A stretch of DNA of 53,041 bases from Comamonadaceae bacterium (GTDB lineage Bacteria; Pseudomonadota; Gammaproteobacteria; Burkholderiales; Burkholderiaceae_C). A program made the position numbers and the translations under genes. Position 1 is the stretch's first letter, and every line of letters begins with the position of its first letter. The stretch lies in the NCBI GenBank assembly GCA_027486495.1, contig JAIXOZ010000041.1:1-53041 (forward strand), in the 5' to 3' direction. Below the pieces are notes generated by a model, which was not told the origin of the DNA, ran no database searches, and saw only the letters and a program-made list of their open reading frames with translations. Below are positions 43,292 to 52,493 of this stretch, in pieces.

Positions 43292-44560
43292 TCAGGCCTG
43301 CTTGGCCGACTCGCGGTAAACCAGCAGCGGCGGCTTGTTGTCGTCGATGACAGACTCGTCCACCACCACTTTTTCAACGTTCGACTGGTTAGGCAATTCA
43401 AACATGGTGTCAATCAGGGCCTGCTCCATGATGGAGCGCAGACCCCGGGCACCGGTCTTGCGGGCCAGCGCCTTGCGGGCCATGGCCGTGAGGGCATTGG
43501 GGCGCACTTCGAGCTCGACGCCTTCCATGGCCAACAGTTTGGTGAACTGTTTGACCACCGCGTTTTTGGGCTCGGTCAAGATTTGCACCAGCGCTTCTTC
43601 GCTCAACTCGGCCAAAGTGGCCACAACTGGCAAGCGCCCCACCAGCTCGGGAATCAGACCGAACTTGATCAGGTCTTCCGGCTCCACTTCGTTGAAAACG
43701 TCGGTGAGCGAGCGTTGCTTTTTGCTCTTGACTGTGGCGGCAAAGCCGATGCCACCCGATTCGGTGCGGTTCTCGATGACTTTTTCCAGCCCTGCAAACG
43801 CGCCACCGCATATGAACAGAATGTTGGTGGTGTCAATTTGCAGAAAGTCTTGATTGGGGTGCTTGCGCCCGCCTTGTGGAGGGACGCTGGCCATGGTGCC
43901 TTCGACCAACTTGAGCAAAGCCTGCTGCACGCCCTCGCCTGACACGTCTCGTGTGATGGACGGGTTATCGGACTTGCGGGTGATCTTGTCGATCTCGTCG
44001 ATGTAGACGATGCCCCGCTGGGCGCGCTCGACGTCGTAATTGCAGGTCTGCAGCAACTTGGCCACGATGTTCTCAACGTCCTCGCCCACATAACCAGCTT
44101 CGGTCAAGGTGGTGGCGTCGGCCATGACAAAAGGCACGTCCAGCATGCGCGCCATGGTCTGGGCCAGCAAGGTTTTGCCCGAGCCTGTGGGGCCGATCAG
44201 CAAAATGTTGCTCTTGGCCAACTCGACATCGTCTTTCTTGGCCCCTTCTTTGTGCTTGAGACGCTTGTAGTGGTTGTAGACCGCGACCGCCAAGCTGCGC
44301 TTGGCTTTTTCCTGGCCAATCACGTAGTTATCGAGGTTGGTCTTGATGTCCAGCGGGGTGGGCAGTCCTTCTTTGGCACCCTCGCCCACGGTGGTGGTGG
44401 AGGCCAGCTCATCGCGCACGATGTCGTTGCACAAATCAATGCACTCGTCGCAAATGAAAACCGACGGCCCGGCGATCAGTTTTTTGACCTCATGCTGACT
44501 CTTGCCGCAAAAGGAGCAGAACAGATTTTTCTCAGTGCTTGAGCCTTTTTTATCGGCCAT
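43292..44560 (-). CDS. clpX: ClpX, ATPase subunit of ClpXP protease
   Basis: A 422-residue AAA+ unfoldase. The N-terminal zinc finger has CSFCGKSQ and CDECIDLC. Walker A is GPTGSGKT, the pore loop is GYVGEDV, RKH is in GGRKHPNQ, and the IGF loop (SGGIGFAAT) that docks ClpP is intact. ClpX feeds proteins such as SsrA-tagged chains to ClpP. It follows clpP by 107 bases; a weak stem with T5 lies in the gap. Confidence 0.98.
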   Translation of the reverse strand: MADKKGSSTEKNLFCSFCGKSQHEVKKLIAGPSVFICDECIDLCNDIVRDELASTTTVGEGAKEGLPTPLDIKTNLDNYVIGQEKAKRSLAVAVYNHYKRLKHKEGAKKDDVELAKSNILLIGPTGSGKTLLAQTMARMLDVPFVMADATTLTEAGYVGEDVENIVAKLLQTCNYDVERAQRGIVYIDEIDKITRKSDNPSITRDVSGEGVQQALLKLVEGTMASVPPQGGRKHPNQDFLQIDTTNILFICGGAFAGLEKVIENRTESGGIGFAATVKSKKQRSLTDVFNEVEPEDLIKFGLIPELVGRLPVVATLAELSEEALVQILTEPKNAVVKQFTKLLAMEGVELEVRPNALTAMARKALARKTGARGLRSIMEQALIDTMFELPNQSNVEKVVVDESVIDDNKPPLLVYRESAKQA

Positions 44561-44603
44561 AAATGTCGCCTCGGTATCCAGAATTCGTCAATGATAACGA
44601 AAG

Positions 44604-44637
44604 AAAAACGGCGTTCACCTTGAGAGGTCAACGCCGT
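44604..44637 (-). terminator. Possible attenuator/terminator between clpP and clpX
   Basis: ACGGCGTT (44608-44615) pairs with AACGCCGT (44630-44637), and on the minus strand a T5 run follows. It is moderate in strength, so partial termination or processing is more likely than a full stop. Confidence 0.5.
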
Positions 44638-44667
44638 CGGACAGAGCGCCGGAAAGCCCGGCCACCC

Positions 44668-45279
44668 TCAAGCGCGTTTGGAGATCACTTCGTCGATCAA
44701 ACCGTAGTCTTTGGACTCGGTGGCCGACAGGTAATAGTCGCGCTCGGTGTCAAGTTCGATCTTTGACAAAGGTTGGCCCGTGTTCTCGGCCAGGATGCGA
44801 TTGAGGTGAGCACGCGTTTTGACGATCTCACGTGCCGCGATTTCGATCTCGGTGGCCTGACCCCGTGCACCGCCCAAGGGCTGGTGAATCATGATCTTGG
44901 AGTTGGGCAGCGAAAAACGCTTGCCCTTGGCACCCGAGGACAGCAAAAACGCGCCCATGCTGGCGGCCATGCCGTTGCACAGCGTAGACACATCGGGCTT
45001 GATGAAGTTCATGGTGTCATAAATCGCCATGCCGGCGCTGACCGAGCCGCCCGGGGAGTTGATGTAAAGCGAAATGTCCTTTTCGGGGTTTTCGCTCTCC
45101 AAAAACAACAACTGGGCCACGATCAGGTTGGCCATGTGGTCATTGACCTCGCCCACCAAAAAGATCACGCGCTCCTTGAGCAAACGCGAATAGATGTCAT
45201 AGGCGCGTTCACCGCGGCCTGATTGCTCTATGACCATGGGGACCATGCCCAAGCTTGTGATGTCCAGTGCGCTCATCAT
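44668..45279 (-). CDS. clpP: ClpP, proteolytic subunit
   Basis: A 203-residue serine peptidase that forms the double-ring chamber. The catalytic Ser lies in [11 protein letters not shown], the His in IMIHQPLGG and the Asp in ERDYYLSA. An N-terminal propeptide precedes [19 protein letters not shown]. It works with ClpX (next gene) and possibly ClpA. The ATG at 45279 and another three bases in are equivalent. Confidence 0.98.
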   Translation of the reverse strand: MMSALDITSLGMVPMVIEQSGRGERAYDIYSRLLKERVIFLVGEVNDHMANLIVAQLLFLESENPEKDISLYINSPGGSVSAGMAIYDTMNFIKPDVSTLCNGMAASMGAFLLSSGAKGKRFSLPNSKIMIHQPLGGARGQATEIEIAAREIVKTRAHLNRILAENTGQPLSKIELDTERDYYLSATESKDYGLIDEVISKRA

Positions 45280-45333
45280 TTCTCCAAAAGTATGTTGGGG
45301 ACTTTAACCTGAGTTATCCAGCCCACCAATGAG

Positions 45334-45376
45334 ATGGGGCTTGTCTGCCGAACTGCAAGCACGGCACAAGCCCCAT
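45334..45376. repeat. Long hairpin between tig and clpP
   Basis: ATGGGGCTTGT (45334-45344) and ACAAGCCCCAT (45366-45376) form an 11-bp stem, extended inside by GCCG/CGGC. TTTT follows on the plus side only. Directly downstream of the tig stop; may be a processing or 3'-stabilising element in the tig-clpP transcript. Confidence 0.6.
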
Positions 45377-45398
45377 TTTCAAGGGAATCAAAAACCCA

Positions 45399-46712
45399 TC
45401 AGGCCTGTTGGCCCATCAGCTCTTCAAAAGAGATGGTTTTCTCGACCACTTTGGCCTGGGCCAAAACGAAATCGGACACATTGCTCTCAATGACCACTGC
45501 TTCGACCTCGGCCATGCGCTGGTTGTCGCTGTTGTACCAACGCACCACGTCGTCGGGACGCTCATAGCTGGCGGCCAGCTCCTGGATGTGGGCCTGGATC
45601 TGCTCGGCCTTGGCGTGCAAGGTGTTGCCACGTACGACTTCGGCCACCACAAGGCCCAAGCGCACGCGCTGCTCAGCTTGTGGGCGGAAGATGTCGTCAG
45701 GGATCGGAGCCTTGTCAGCGTCCTTGATGCCGCGTTGCTTGAGGTCAGCGCGGGCGCCTTCTTTCAAGCGCTCGATTTCGTTTTGAACGATCGACTGGGG
45801 CAGGTCCAGCTCGGCCTTGGCGACCAAAGCGTCCATCGCGGCTTGCTTGTTGCGGGCCAACAGGCGGAATTTCACTTCGCGCTCGAGGTTTTTGCGGATA
45901 TCAGCGTGCAGGCCTTCCACGGTCGCGTCAGCAATGCCCAAGGACTTGGCCAGTGCTTCGTTGACTTCAGGCAGATTGGCCGCTTCGATTTTCTTGACCG
46001 TGACCATGAAGTCAGCGGTTTTGCCAGCCACGTCTTGGCCGTGGTAGTCGGCTGGGAACGCCAAGGGGAAGGTCTTGCTTTCGCCAGACTTCATGCCGCG
46101 CACGGCGTCTTCAAATTCCTTGAGCATCTGGCCGTCACCCAAGATGAACTGGAAGTCTTCGGCTTTGCCGCCGGAGAACACTTCACCGTCAATCTTGCCT
46201 TCGAAATCGATCGTGGCGCGGTCGCCGTCTTGCGCTGCGGCGTCTTGGGCACGCTGTGCAAAGGTGCGGCGCTGCTTGCGCAAGATGTCCACTGTTTTGT
46301 CGATGGCCGCGTCAGAAACTTCAGCCGTCAGTTTTTCAACTTCTGTGTCGGCCAAGTTGCCGAGTTTGACTTCGGGGTACACCTCGAAAATGGCTTCGAA
46401 GTTCAGCTCGCCTTCAGGCGCGCCTTCTTTTTCAGAAATGCGGGGCTGACCAGCCACGCGCACCTGGGCTTCGTTGGCGGCCACGGCAAAAGCCTCGCCC
46501 ACTTTGTCGTTCAGAACTTCGTATTGAACCGAGTAACCATAGCGCTGGGCGACCACGTTCATGGGCACTTTGCCTGGACGAAAACCATCCATCTTGACCG
46601 TGCGGGCCATTTTCTTCAGGCGGGCATCCACTTCGGACTGGATGGCCGTCACGGGCACAGTCAGGGTGATCTTGCGTTCCAGCTTTTCAAGGGTTTCAAC
46701 AGTCACAGTCAT
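45399..46712 (-). CDS. tig: Trigger factor
   Basis: A 437-residue ribosome-bound chaperone. The N-terminal ribosome-docking signature is DGFRPGKVP. The PPIase (FKBP-like) domain lies at about residues 160-245, from DRATIDFEGKIDGEVFSGG to FPADYHG. The rest is the helical C-terminal cradle. It helps nascent chains fold. It starts the tig-clpP-clpX-lon order conserved in many proteobacteria. Confidence 0.98.
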   Translation of the reverse strand: MTVTVETLEKLERKITLTVPVTAIQSEVDARLKKMARTVKMDGFRPGKVPMNVVAQRYGYSVQYEVLNDKVGEAFAVAANEAQVRVAGQPRISEKEGAPEGELNFEAIFEVYPEVKLGNLADTEVEKLTAEVSDAAIDKTVDILRKQRRTFAQRAQDAAAQDGDRATIDFEGKIDGEVFSGGKAEDFQFILGDGQMLKEFEDAVRGMKSGESKTFPLAFPADYHGQDVAGKTADFMVTVKKIEAANLPEVNEALAKSLGIADATVEGLHADIRKNLEREVKFRLLARNKQAAMDALVAKAELDLPQSIVQNEIERLKEGARADLKQRGIKDADKAPIPDDIFRPQAEQRVRLGLVVAEVVRGNTLHAKAEQIQAHIQELAASYERPDDVVRWYNSDNQRMAEVEAVVIESNVSDFVLAQAKVVEKTISFEELMGQQA

Positions 46713-46742
46713 CGTCGTTCTCGGTTAATTGAATGTCTCTCA

Positions 46743-46765
46743 GGCCGAGGGTTAAGCCCTCGGCC
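46743..46765. repeat. 9-bp perfect hairpin between tig and tRNA-Leu
   Basis: GGCCGAGGG-TTAAG-CCCTCGGCC. It lies between the tRNA-Leu 3' end and the tig start, with no T-run. It could assist tRNA 3' processing or partial termination. Confidence 0.6.
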
Positions 46766-46775
46766 AGAAGTCGGT

Positions 46776-46862
46776 TGGTGCGCGGGGCGGGACTCGAACC
46801 CGCACAGTGTTGCCACCGTCAGGACCTAAACCTGGTGCGTCTACCAATTTCGCCACCCGCGC
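46776..46862 (-). tRNA. tRNA-Leu (anticodon UAG)
   Basis: 87 bases including an encoded CCA. The acceptor stem GCGCGGG pairs with CCCGCGC, the anticodon loop GTTTAGG contains TAG, and a long variable arm is present. It lies 63 bases upstream of tig in the same direction. Confidence 0.95.
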
Positions 46863-46978
46863 AGGTCCAAACAAAAAGGGCGACAGGCCCGCCGCATGGC
46901 CCGAAAGCCACCTGACGCACCTGACCGCCCGGTTGAAATCGGTCAACTTTCTATTTTAGCCTGTTCAATTGGGCAAAT

Positions 46979-49900
46979 TCAGGCACGGGCTTGATTTGGG
47001 CGCTCAATTCTGAACCAGGCTGCGTACATGGCCGGCAGTGCCAACAGCGTCAAAGCCGTGGCCACGATCAGGCCCCCCATGATGGCCACCGCCATGGGGC
47101 CCCAAAAGATGCTGCGCGACAGCGGAATCATCGCCAACACCGCAGCAGCGGCCGTGAGCACGATGGGGCGCAAACGCCGCACAGCCGACTCCACAATCGC
47201 CTGCCACGGGGCCATGCCTGCGGCCCGGTCTTGCTCAATCTGGTCGATCAAGATGACCGAGTTGCGCTGGATCATGCCCATGAGCGCAATCACGCCCAGC
47301 AAGGCCACAAAGCCAAACGGCCGGTCCAGCACGAGCAATGCCCCCGCCACACCCGCCATGCCCAAGGGCCCCGTCAAAAACACCAGCATCGCGCGGCTGA
47401 AACTTTGCAGCTGCAGCATGAGCAGCGTGAAGGTGATGAACAGCATGACCGGTACACCCGCTGCGATGGACGCAGAGCCTTTGGCGCTTTCTTCCACCGC
47501 GCCCGCCACCTCGATGCGGTAGCCGTTCAAGCCCTGCCCCTGCCAAGTGGCCTCGGTCTTTTTCAGCTCAGGCAGCAACTGCGCCGTCACGGTGGCGCCT
47601 TGAAGGCCCTCGGCGATGTCGGACTGGACGGTGATGGCGAACTGCCGCCCCTCGCGCCACATGACGCCGGGCTCCCACGCCAATACCGGCGTGGCAATTT
47701 GCAGCAAGGGAATGAACCGCCCCGAAGCTGTGGGCACATACGCCTGGCCCAGGTCCGACAAGGCATCGCGCTCGGCCAATGGCTGGCGCAGCACGATCTC
47801 GATCAGCTTGTCACCGTCGCGGTACTGCCCCACCGTGCTGCCTGACAACAAAGTGCGCGAAGCCTGTGCGATGGACTGGCTGCTCACCCCCAAAGCGCGT
47901 GCTTTGGCTTGATCGACCTCCAGGCGCACCGACTTGACCGACTCATTCCAGTTGTCGTTCACGCCACGCGTGTTGGGGTTCTGGCGCATCTGGGCCTTGA
48001 TCTCGTCGGCTTTCAGGCGCAAAACCTTGGGGTCAGGTCCCACCACCCGGAACTGCACCGGGTAAGGCACCGGCGGGCCGTTGGGCAGCAATTTCACACG
48101 CCCGCGCACCTCAGGAAACTCCTGCGCCAGCAAGGCGGGTAACTTGGCCCGCAGCACTTCGCGGGTTTTCAGATCGCTTGGCAGCACGATCAGCTGAGAC
48201 ACATTGGTCTGCGGAAAGACTTGGTCCAACGGCAGATAAAAACGCGGCACGCCCGAGCCGACCCAAGCTGTGACCGACTTCACACCGTCTTCTTGGGCCA
48301 AGCGCTGCTCCACGCGACGCGTGATGTCCTCACTGGCCTGGACCGGCGAGCCCTCGGGCAGCCACAAGTCCACCATGATTTCCGGACGCGAAGAATCTGG
48401 GAAGAACTGTTGTTGCACCTTGCCCATGCCCACCATGCCCAAGGCAAACAAAGCGATGGTGATGCCAATCGTCTTCCAGCGGTGCGTGACGCACCACGTC
48501 ACCCAAGCGCGAAAGTGCCGGTAAAACGGCGTGTCAAACATCTCGGCTGAATCCAGGTGCTGCGCCGACACGGCATGCGCTGGGGGCTTGAGGAGCCAGG
48601 CCCCCAGATAAGGCACAAAGTAAACCGAAGCCACCCAACTGACCAAAAGCGCCACGACCGTGACCGCAAAAATAGCAAAGGTGTACTCGCCCGTCATGGA
48701 CTTGGCCATGCCAATCGGCAAAAACCCCGCTGCCGTGATCAAGGTGCCCGTCAACATGGGCATCGCCGTGAGCTCATAGGCAAAAGTGGCCGCACGCACT
48801 TTGTCGTAGCCCTCTTCCATTTTGCGCACCATCATCTCCACCGCAATGATGGCGTCGTCCACCAGCAAGCCCAAAGCAATGATGAGCGAGCCCAGCGAGA
48901 TTTTGTGCAGCCCAATGCCGAAGTAATACATGGCCAAAAAGGTCACGGCCAACACCAGCGGGATGGTGATGCCCACCACCAAACCGGGGCGGATGTCCAA
49001 GGTCCAGCGACGCCACAAGGGGTGTTGACCTGGCCGCTTGTGCAGACCCAGCGCCAAAAAGCTCACCGCCAACACAATGACCACCGCCTCGATCAGCACT
49101 TTGATGAACTCGTTGACCGAGCTCGACACCGCGCTGGGCTGGTCTTGCACTTGGGTCAGGCTCATGCCCGCAGGCAAGCTGGCCTGCGTGGCCGCGATGG
49201 CCACGCGCAAGGACTTGCCCAGCGCAATGATGTCACCGCCTTTGGCCATGGCCACGCCCAGCGCGATCACCTCCTGGCCATCGTGGCGCACCTTCACACT
49301 GGCTGGGTCGGCATAGCCGCGCGTCACCGTGGCGATATCGGACAGGCGAATTTGCGCAGCCGAAGCCCCGCGAATGGGCAGGGCCTTCAAATCCTCCAGA
49401 CTTTGGAACTGACCGCCTACACGCACCTGCACCACATCGGCGGGTGACTGGATGCTGCCCGCCGACTCCACCGCGTTTTGCTGGTTCAACTGGGCCAACA
49501 CTGCGGTCATGTCCAAGCCCATTTGTGAGAGCCGCTTTTGCGAGACCTCCACAAACACCTTCTCGTCTTGCACGCCAAACAACTCGACTTTGGCCACATC
49601 GGGCACACGCAACAACTGTTGGCGCAAGCTGTCTGCCTGCGCTTTGACCTCGGCCGCACTGAAACCCTGACCGCCCAGCGCGTAGATCACGCCATACACA
49701 TCACCGAACTCGTCGTTGAAAAATGGCCCAATCACGCCCGGCGGCAAACTGCCGCGCATGTCACCGATTTTTTTGCGGACGGTGTACCAAATTTGCGGCA
49801 CATCGCCGGGCTTGGAGTTGTCTTTGATCTGGAAAATGATCTGCGCCTCGCCCGGCTTGGAGTAGCTGCGGATCTTGTCGGCAAACGGCACCTCTTGCAG

Positions 49901-50134
49901 CGTGCGCTCGATCTTGTCGGTCACTTGCTCGGCCACTTGTTCGGCCGTGGCGCCGGGCCAATAAGCCCGCACCACCATGGCACGGAAGGTGAAAGGCGGG
50001 TCTTCGTCCTGCCCCAACTGAAAATAAGAGGCCATGCCCAGCACCATCAGCACCACCATGAGGTAGCGCGTCAGGGCAGGGTGTTCCAGCGCCCAGCGCG
50101 AGAGGTTGAATCGGGGGTTGTCGGTGCTGTGCAT
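46979..50134 (-). CDS. RND efflux transporter permease
   Basis: A 1051-residue inner-membrane pump. The start at 50134 follows the adaptor stop by 4 bases; a longer frame to 50185 overlaps that gene. About 12 membrane segments and two large periplasmic loops, with the proton-relay LLVDDAIIAVE in segment 4. It uses the proton gradient to export drugs, solvents or other compounds together with the adaptor encoded upstream. No outer-membrane channel gene is in the window. Confidence 0.95.
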   Translation of the reverse strand: MHSTDNPRFNLSRWALEHPALTRYLMVVLMVLGMASYFQLGQDEDPPFTFRAMVVRAYWPGATAEQVAEQVTDKIERTLQEVPFADKIRSYSKPGEAQIIFQIKDNSKPGDVPQIWYTVRKKIGDMRGSLPPGVIGPFFNDEFGDVYGVIYALGGQGFSAAEVKAQADSLRQQLLRVPDVAKVELFGVQDEKVFVEVSQKRLSQMGLDMTAVLAQLNQQNAVESAGSIQSPADVVQVRVGGQFQSLEDLKALPIRGASAAQIRLSDIATVTRGYADPASVKVRHDGQEVIALGVAMAKGGDIIALGKSLRVAIAATQASLPAGMSLTQVQDQPSAVSSSVNEFIKVLIEAVVIVLAVSFLALGLHKRPGQHPLWRRWTLDIRPGLVVGITIPLVLAVTFLAMYYFGIGLHKISLGSLIIALGLLVDDAIIAVEMMVRKMEEGYDKVRAATFAYELTAMPMLTGTLITAAGFLPIGMAKSMTGEYTFAIFAVTVVALLVSWVASVYFVPYLGAWLLKPPAHAVSAQHLDSAEMFDTPFYRHFRAWVTWCVTHRWKTIGITIALFALGMVGMGKVQQQFFPDSSRPEIMVDLWLPEGSPVQASEDITRRVEQRLAQEDGVKSVTAWVGSGVPRFYLPLDQVFPQTNVSQLIVLPSDLKTREVLRAKLPALLAQEFPEVRGRVKLLPNGPPVPYPVQFRVVGPDPKVLRLKADEIKAQMRQNPNTRGVNDNWNESVKSVRLEVDQAKARALGVSSQSIAQASRTLLSGSTVGQYRDGDKLIEIVLRQPLAERDALSDLGQAYVPTASGRFIPLLQIATPVLAWEPGVMWREGRQFAITVQSDIAEGLQGATVTAQLLPELKKTEATWQGQGLNGYRIEVAGAVEESAKGSASIAAGVPVMLFITFTLLMLQLQSFSRAMLVFLTGPLGMAGVAGALLVLDRPFGFVALLGVIALMGMIQRNSVILIDQIEQDRAAGMAPWQAIVESAVRRLRPIVLTAAAAVLAMIPLSRSIFWGPMAVAIMGGLIVATALTLLALPAMYAAWFRIERPNQARA

Positions 50135-50138
50135 GCGA

Positions 50139-51281
50139 TCACCGTGGGCTGGATGCAGCAGGGGCCGAAGCGGGCGCTTTGCCATCAGGGCTGTAGACCG
50201 TCACCTTCTGCCCCGGTGACAACACATGCACACCGGCACTCACCACCTTTTGTCCGGGCTGGAGTCCCGAGCTGATCACCACCTCATTGCCATCAACCTG
50301 GCCCAGTTGCACCGCTTGGCTGTTGACCGTCATGGTGGCCTCATCCAACACCCAAACCGCCGTGCCCTGACCCTCCTGGCGCAAAGCGCTGGTGGGCAGT
50401 TTGATGGCCGAGACCGCAGAACCGGACGCCCCGGGTGCGCGCACATTCAGACTGGCCCCCAAAGGCAAGGCCACGCCCGGCGCCAGCGCCAGCTTGACCG
50501 CGTAGGTGCGCGTGACCGGGTCGGCACTGGCCGCCATCTCACGCACCGTACCCTGCACCGTTTGGCCGGTGCTCAATACCGTGGCCTGCATGCTTTGACC
50601 CATTTTGATCGCCATGATGGCCGACTCGGACACGGCAAACACCGCATCGCGCGGTCCGTCGTGGGCCAGCCTCACCACAGGCTGACCGGCCGAGACCACC
50701 TGCCCGACTTCGGCCTCCACGGCCGTGATCACCCCCGCATGGCTGGCCGTCAAACGGGCATAGCCCGCCTGGTTGCCCTGCGCCTGCGCCTGCGCTTTGG
50801 CCTGGTTCAGCGCCGCATCGGCCGCCTTCAAGCTGGCCTCGCGCCGCTCCAATTCGGCCCCGCTGATGAAGTTTTGTACTTTCAGAGCTTCAAAACGCTT
50901 GAATTCGGCTGCGGCCAAATCGCGCTGACTTTGCGCAGCACTCACCTGAGCCTGGGCGGCTTGCGCAGCCAACTGAAAGTCCTGCGCATCCACCAAAGCC
51001 AACAACTGGCCAGCGGCCACGCGCTGCCCCGGCTCGGCAGGCCGCTGCAGCAGCTTGCCCCCCACCCGAAAGCCCAAGCGCGACTCCACCCGTGCCCGCA
51101 CTTCGGCGGCGTACTCGCCCCCCAGGTTCAGGTCACTGCCCGCCACGGTGAGCAGCTTGACCGAACGCAGAGGCTCTTGAGGCGCTTCGGCTTTGGAACA
51201 TGCCACCAAAGTAGTCACCAAAGCAGCGCTCGCGCACAAACAAAAAACCCGCCGGGCGGCGAGTGGCATCAAAGAGGGCAT
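50139..51281 (-). CDS. RND efflux periplasmic adaptor (membrane fusion protein), lipoprotein
   Basis: A 380-residue adaptor with a lipoprotein signal (LVAC at about residues 25-28), a biotinyl-lipoyl barrel (GGKLLQRPAEPGQRVAAGQLLALVD), a coiled-coil hairpin rich in Ala and Gln (about 105-180), then beta-barrel and membrane-proximal domains. It links the RND pump encoded next to an outer-membrane channel. A dyad at 51306-51319 upstream suggests TetR control. Confidence 0.94.
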   Translation of the reverse strand: MPSLMPLAARRVFCLCASAALVTTLVACSKAEAPQEPLRSVKLLTVAGSDLNLGGEYAAEVRARVESRLGFRVGGKLLQRPAEPGQRVAAGQLLALVDAQDFQLAAQAAQAQVSAAQSQRDLAAAEFKRFEALKVQNFISGAELERREASLKAADAALNQAKAQAQAQGNQAGYARLTASHAGVITAVEAEVGQVVSAGQPVVRLAHDGPRDAVFAVSESAIMAIKMGQSMQATVLSTGQTVQGTVREMAASADPVTRTYAVKLALAPGVALPLGASLNVRAPGASGSAVSAIKLPTSALRQEGQGTAVWVLDEATMTVNSQAVQLGQVDGNEVVISSGLQPGQKVVSAGVHVLSPGQKVTVYSPDGKAPASAPAASSPR

Positions 51282-51305
51282 GGGGAATCCAGAAAAATAA
51301 TAATG

Positions 51306-51319
51306 ACTGACTGGTTAGT
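51306..51319. promoter_or_regulatory. Imperfect dyad upstream of RND adaptor gene (possible TetR operator)
   Basis: ACTGACTGGTTAGT reads ACTnACnnGTnAGT on both strands (10 of 14 positions). It lies 25 bases upstream of the adaptor ATG and 49 bases before the divergent squalene-synthase-like gene, so it could control either. Confidence 0.4.
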
Positions 51320-51367
51320 AATCTATTCAAAGCGCCCCCACCTGTCAAGCGACAATAGCGATTGACC

Positions 51368-52462
51368 ATGATCAAGCCCCCCTTATTCCAACAGCCACAA
51401 CCCCACCCCTCAGGTGGCCCAAGCAGGGGCCTGAGCGCGTCCCAGCGCCAGTTGCTGCGCCATGTGTCGCGCTCGTTTGACCTGTCCATCCGCCTGTTGC
51501 CCAAAGCGCTGCAAGCCCCGGTGGCCATTGGCTACTTGCTGGCCCGCGCCACCGACACGGTGGCCGACACCACCGCCCTGCCCCTGAATGAGCGCCAAGT
51601 CTTGCTGGACCTCATGACCCAGACGATTGCCGCCCAATCCATTTCGGACGAAGAAAGTCGCGAGCTCTCCCGTCTGACCCAAGCCTTTGCCGCACAACAA
51701 ACGGATCTGCACGAACGCGCCCTGATGCAGGCCCTGCCGCAATGCCTGCCGCTTTTGCACACCCTGACAGAGTCCGACCAAGCCAGCGTGCGCCAAGTAC
51801 TGGGCCACATCACCCGGGGCCAACAGCTTGACATGGCCCGCTTTGGCCCCGGCCTGCATGCTTTGCAAACCGAAGCGGAACTGGCCGAATACACTTGGCT
51901 GGTGGCTGGTTGTGTGGGCGAGTTCTGGACCGAGCTGTGCGGCCGCCACCTGCCAGGCTACAGCCTGCTGCCACAGGAAGAAATGATGCGCATTGGGCGG
52001 CTGTACGGCATGGGATTGCAGCGCCTGAACATCGTTCGCGATGCAGGAGAGGACCTAGCCTCTGGGCGCTGCTACTGCCCTGAGGAGACGCTGAGGCAAG
52101 CGGGCTTGACGCCAGAACTTTTGTTCCAAGCAGCCCAAACGCCTGATGCAGACACCCTGCACGCCCTGGCCCCGCTCTACACACAGTGGCTAAATCACAC
52201 CCAGGCCCAACTGGCCGACGGCATCCGCTACGCCCTGGCGCTCAAGCCCTTGCGGCTGCGTATGGCCAGCGCCCTGCCTGCCCTGATCGGTGCGCGCACC
52301 GTGGCGCTGCTGCGCCAAGCCGGGCCTGCTGCCCTGAACCAGCGCGTCAAAATGCCGCGCCACGAAGTACGCGCCCTGCTCTGGCGCATCGCCTTGGGGC
52401 TGGGGTCTGCGGCCGTTCTGGAAAGAGAATTTCTCCAGCTGTCTTGCCAGCCGCAGCCTTGA
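51368..52462 (+). CDS. Squalene/phytoene synthase family protein
   Basis: The protein has 364 residues from the ATG at 51368; a TTG lies two codons earlier. It has the two aspartate-rich motifs of head-to-head prenyl synthases, DTVAD (about residues 63-67) and RDAGED (about 224-229), with HVSRSFDLSIRLLP at the start typical of squalene/phytoene synthase-like enzymes. At 364 residues it is longer than HpnC-type proteins, which I recall as about 280 residues. It is followed 31 bases later by an HpnD-like gene, so squalene/hopanoid synthesis is the likely role, but phytoene synthesis is not excluded. Confidence 0.82.
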   Translation: MIKPPLFQQPQPHPSGGPSRGLSASQRQLLRHVSRSFDLSIRLLPKALQAPVAIGYLLARATDTVADTTALPLNERQVLLDLMTQTIAAQSISDEESRELSRLTQAFAAQQTDLHERALMQALPQCLPLLHTLTESDQASVRQVLGHITRGQQLDMARFGPGLHALQTEAELAEYTWLVAGCVGEFWTELCGRHLPGYSLLPQEEMMRIGRLYGMGLQRLNIVRDAGEDLASGRCYCPEETLRQAGLTPELLFQAAQTPDADTLHALAPLYTQWLNHTQAQLADGIRYALALKPLRLRMASALPALIGARTVALLRQAGPAALNQRVKMPRHEVRALLWRIALGLGSAAVLEREFLQLSCQPQP

Positions 52463-52493
52463 TCCTGCGCTTTGAATGCGAGAATCCCAGCCC

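Noticed and set aside
45408-46829. Plus-strand frame (473 codons) opposite tig
   Set aside because: Runs into the tRNA-Leu region and has no domain; trigger factor is certain on the minus strand.
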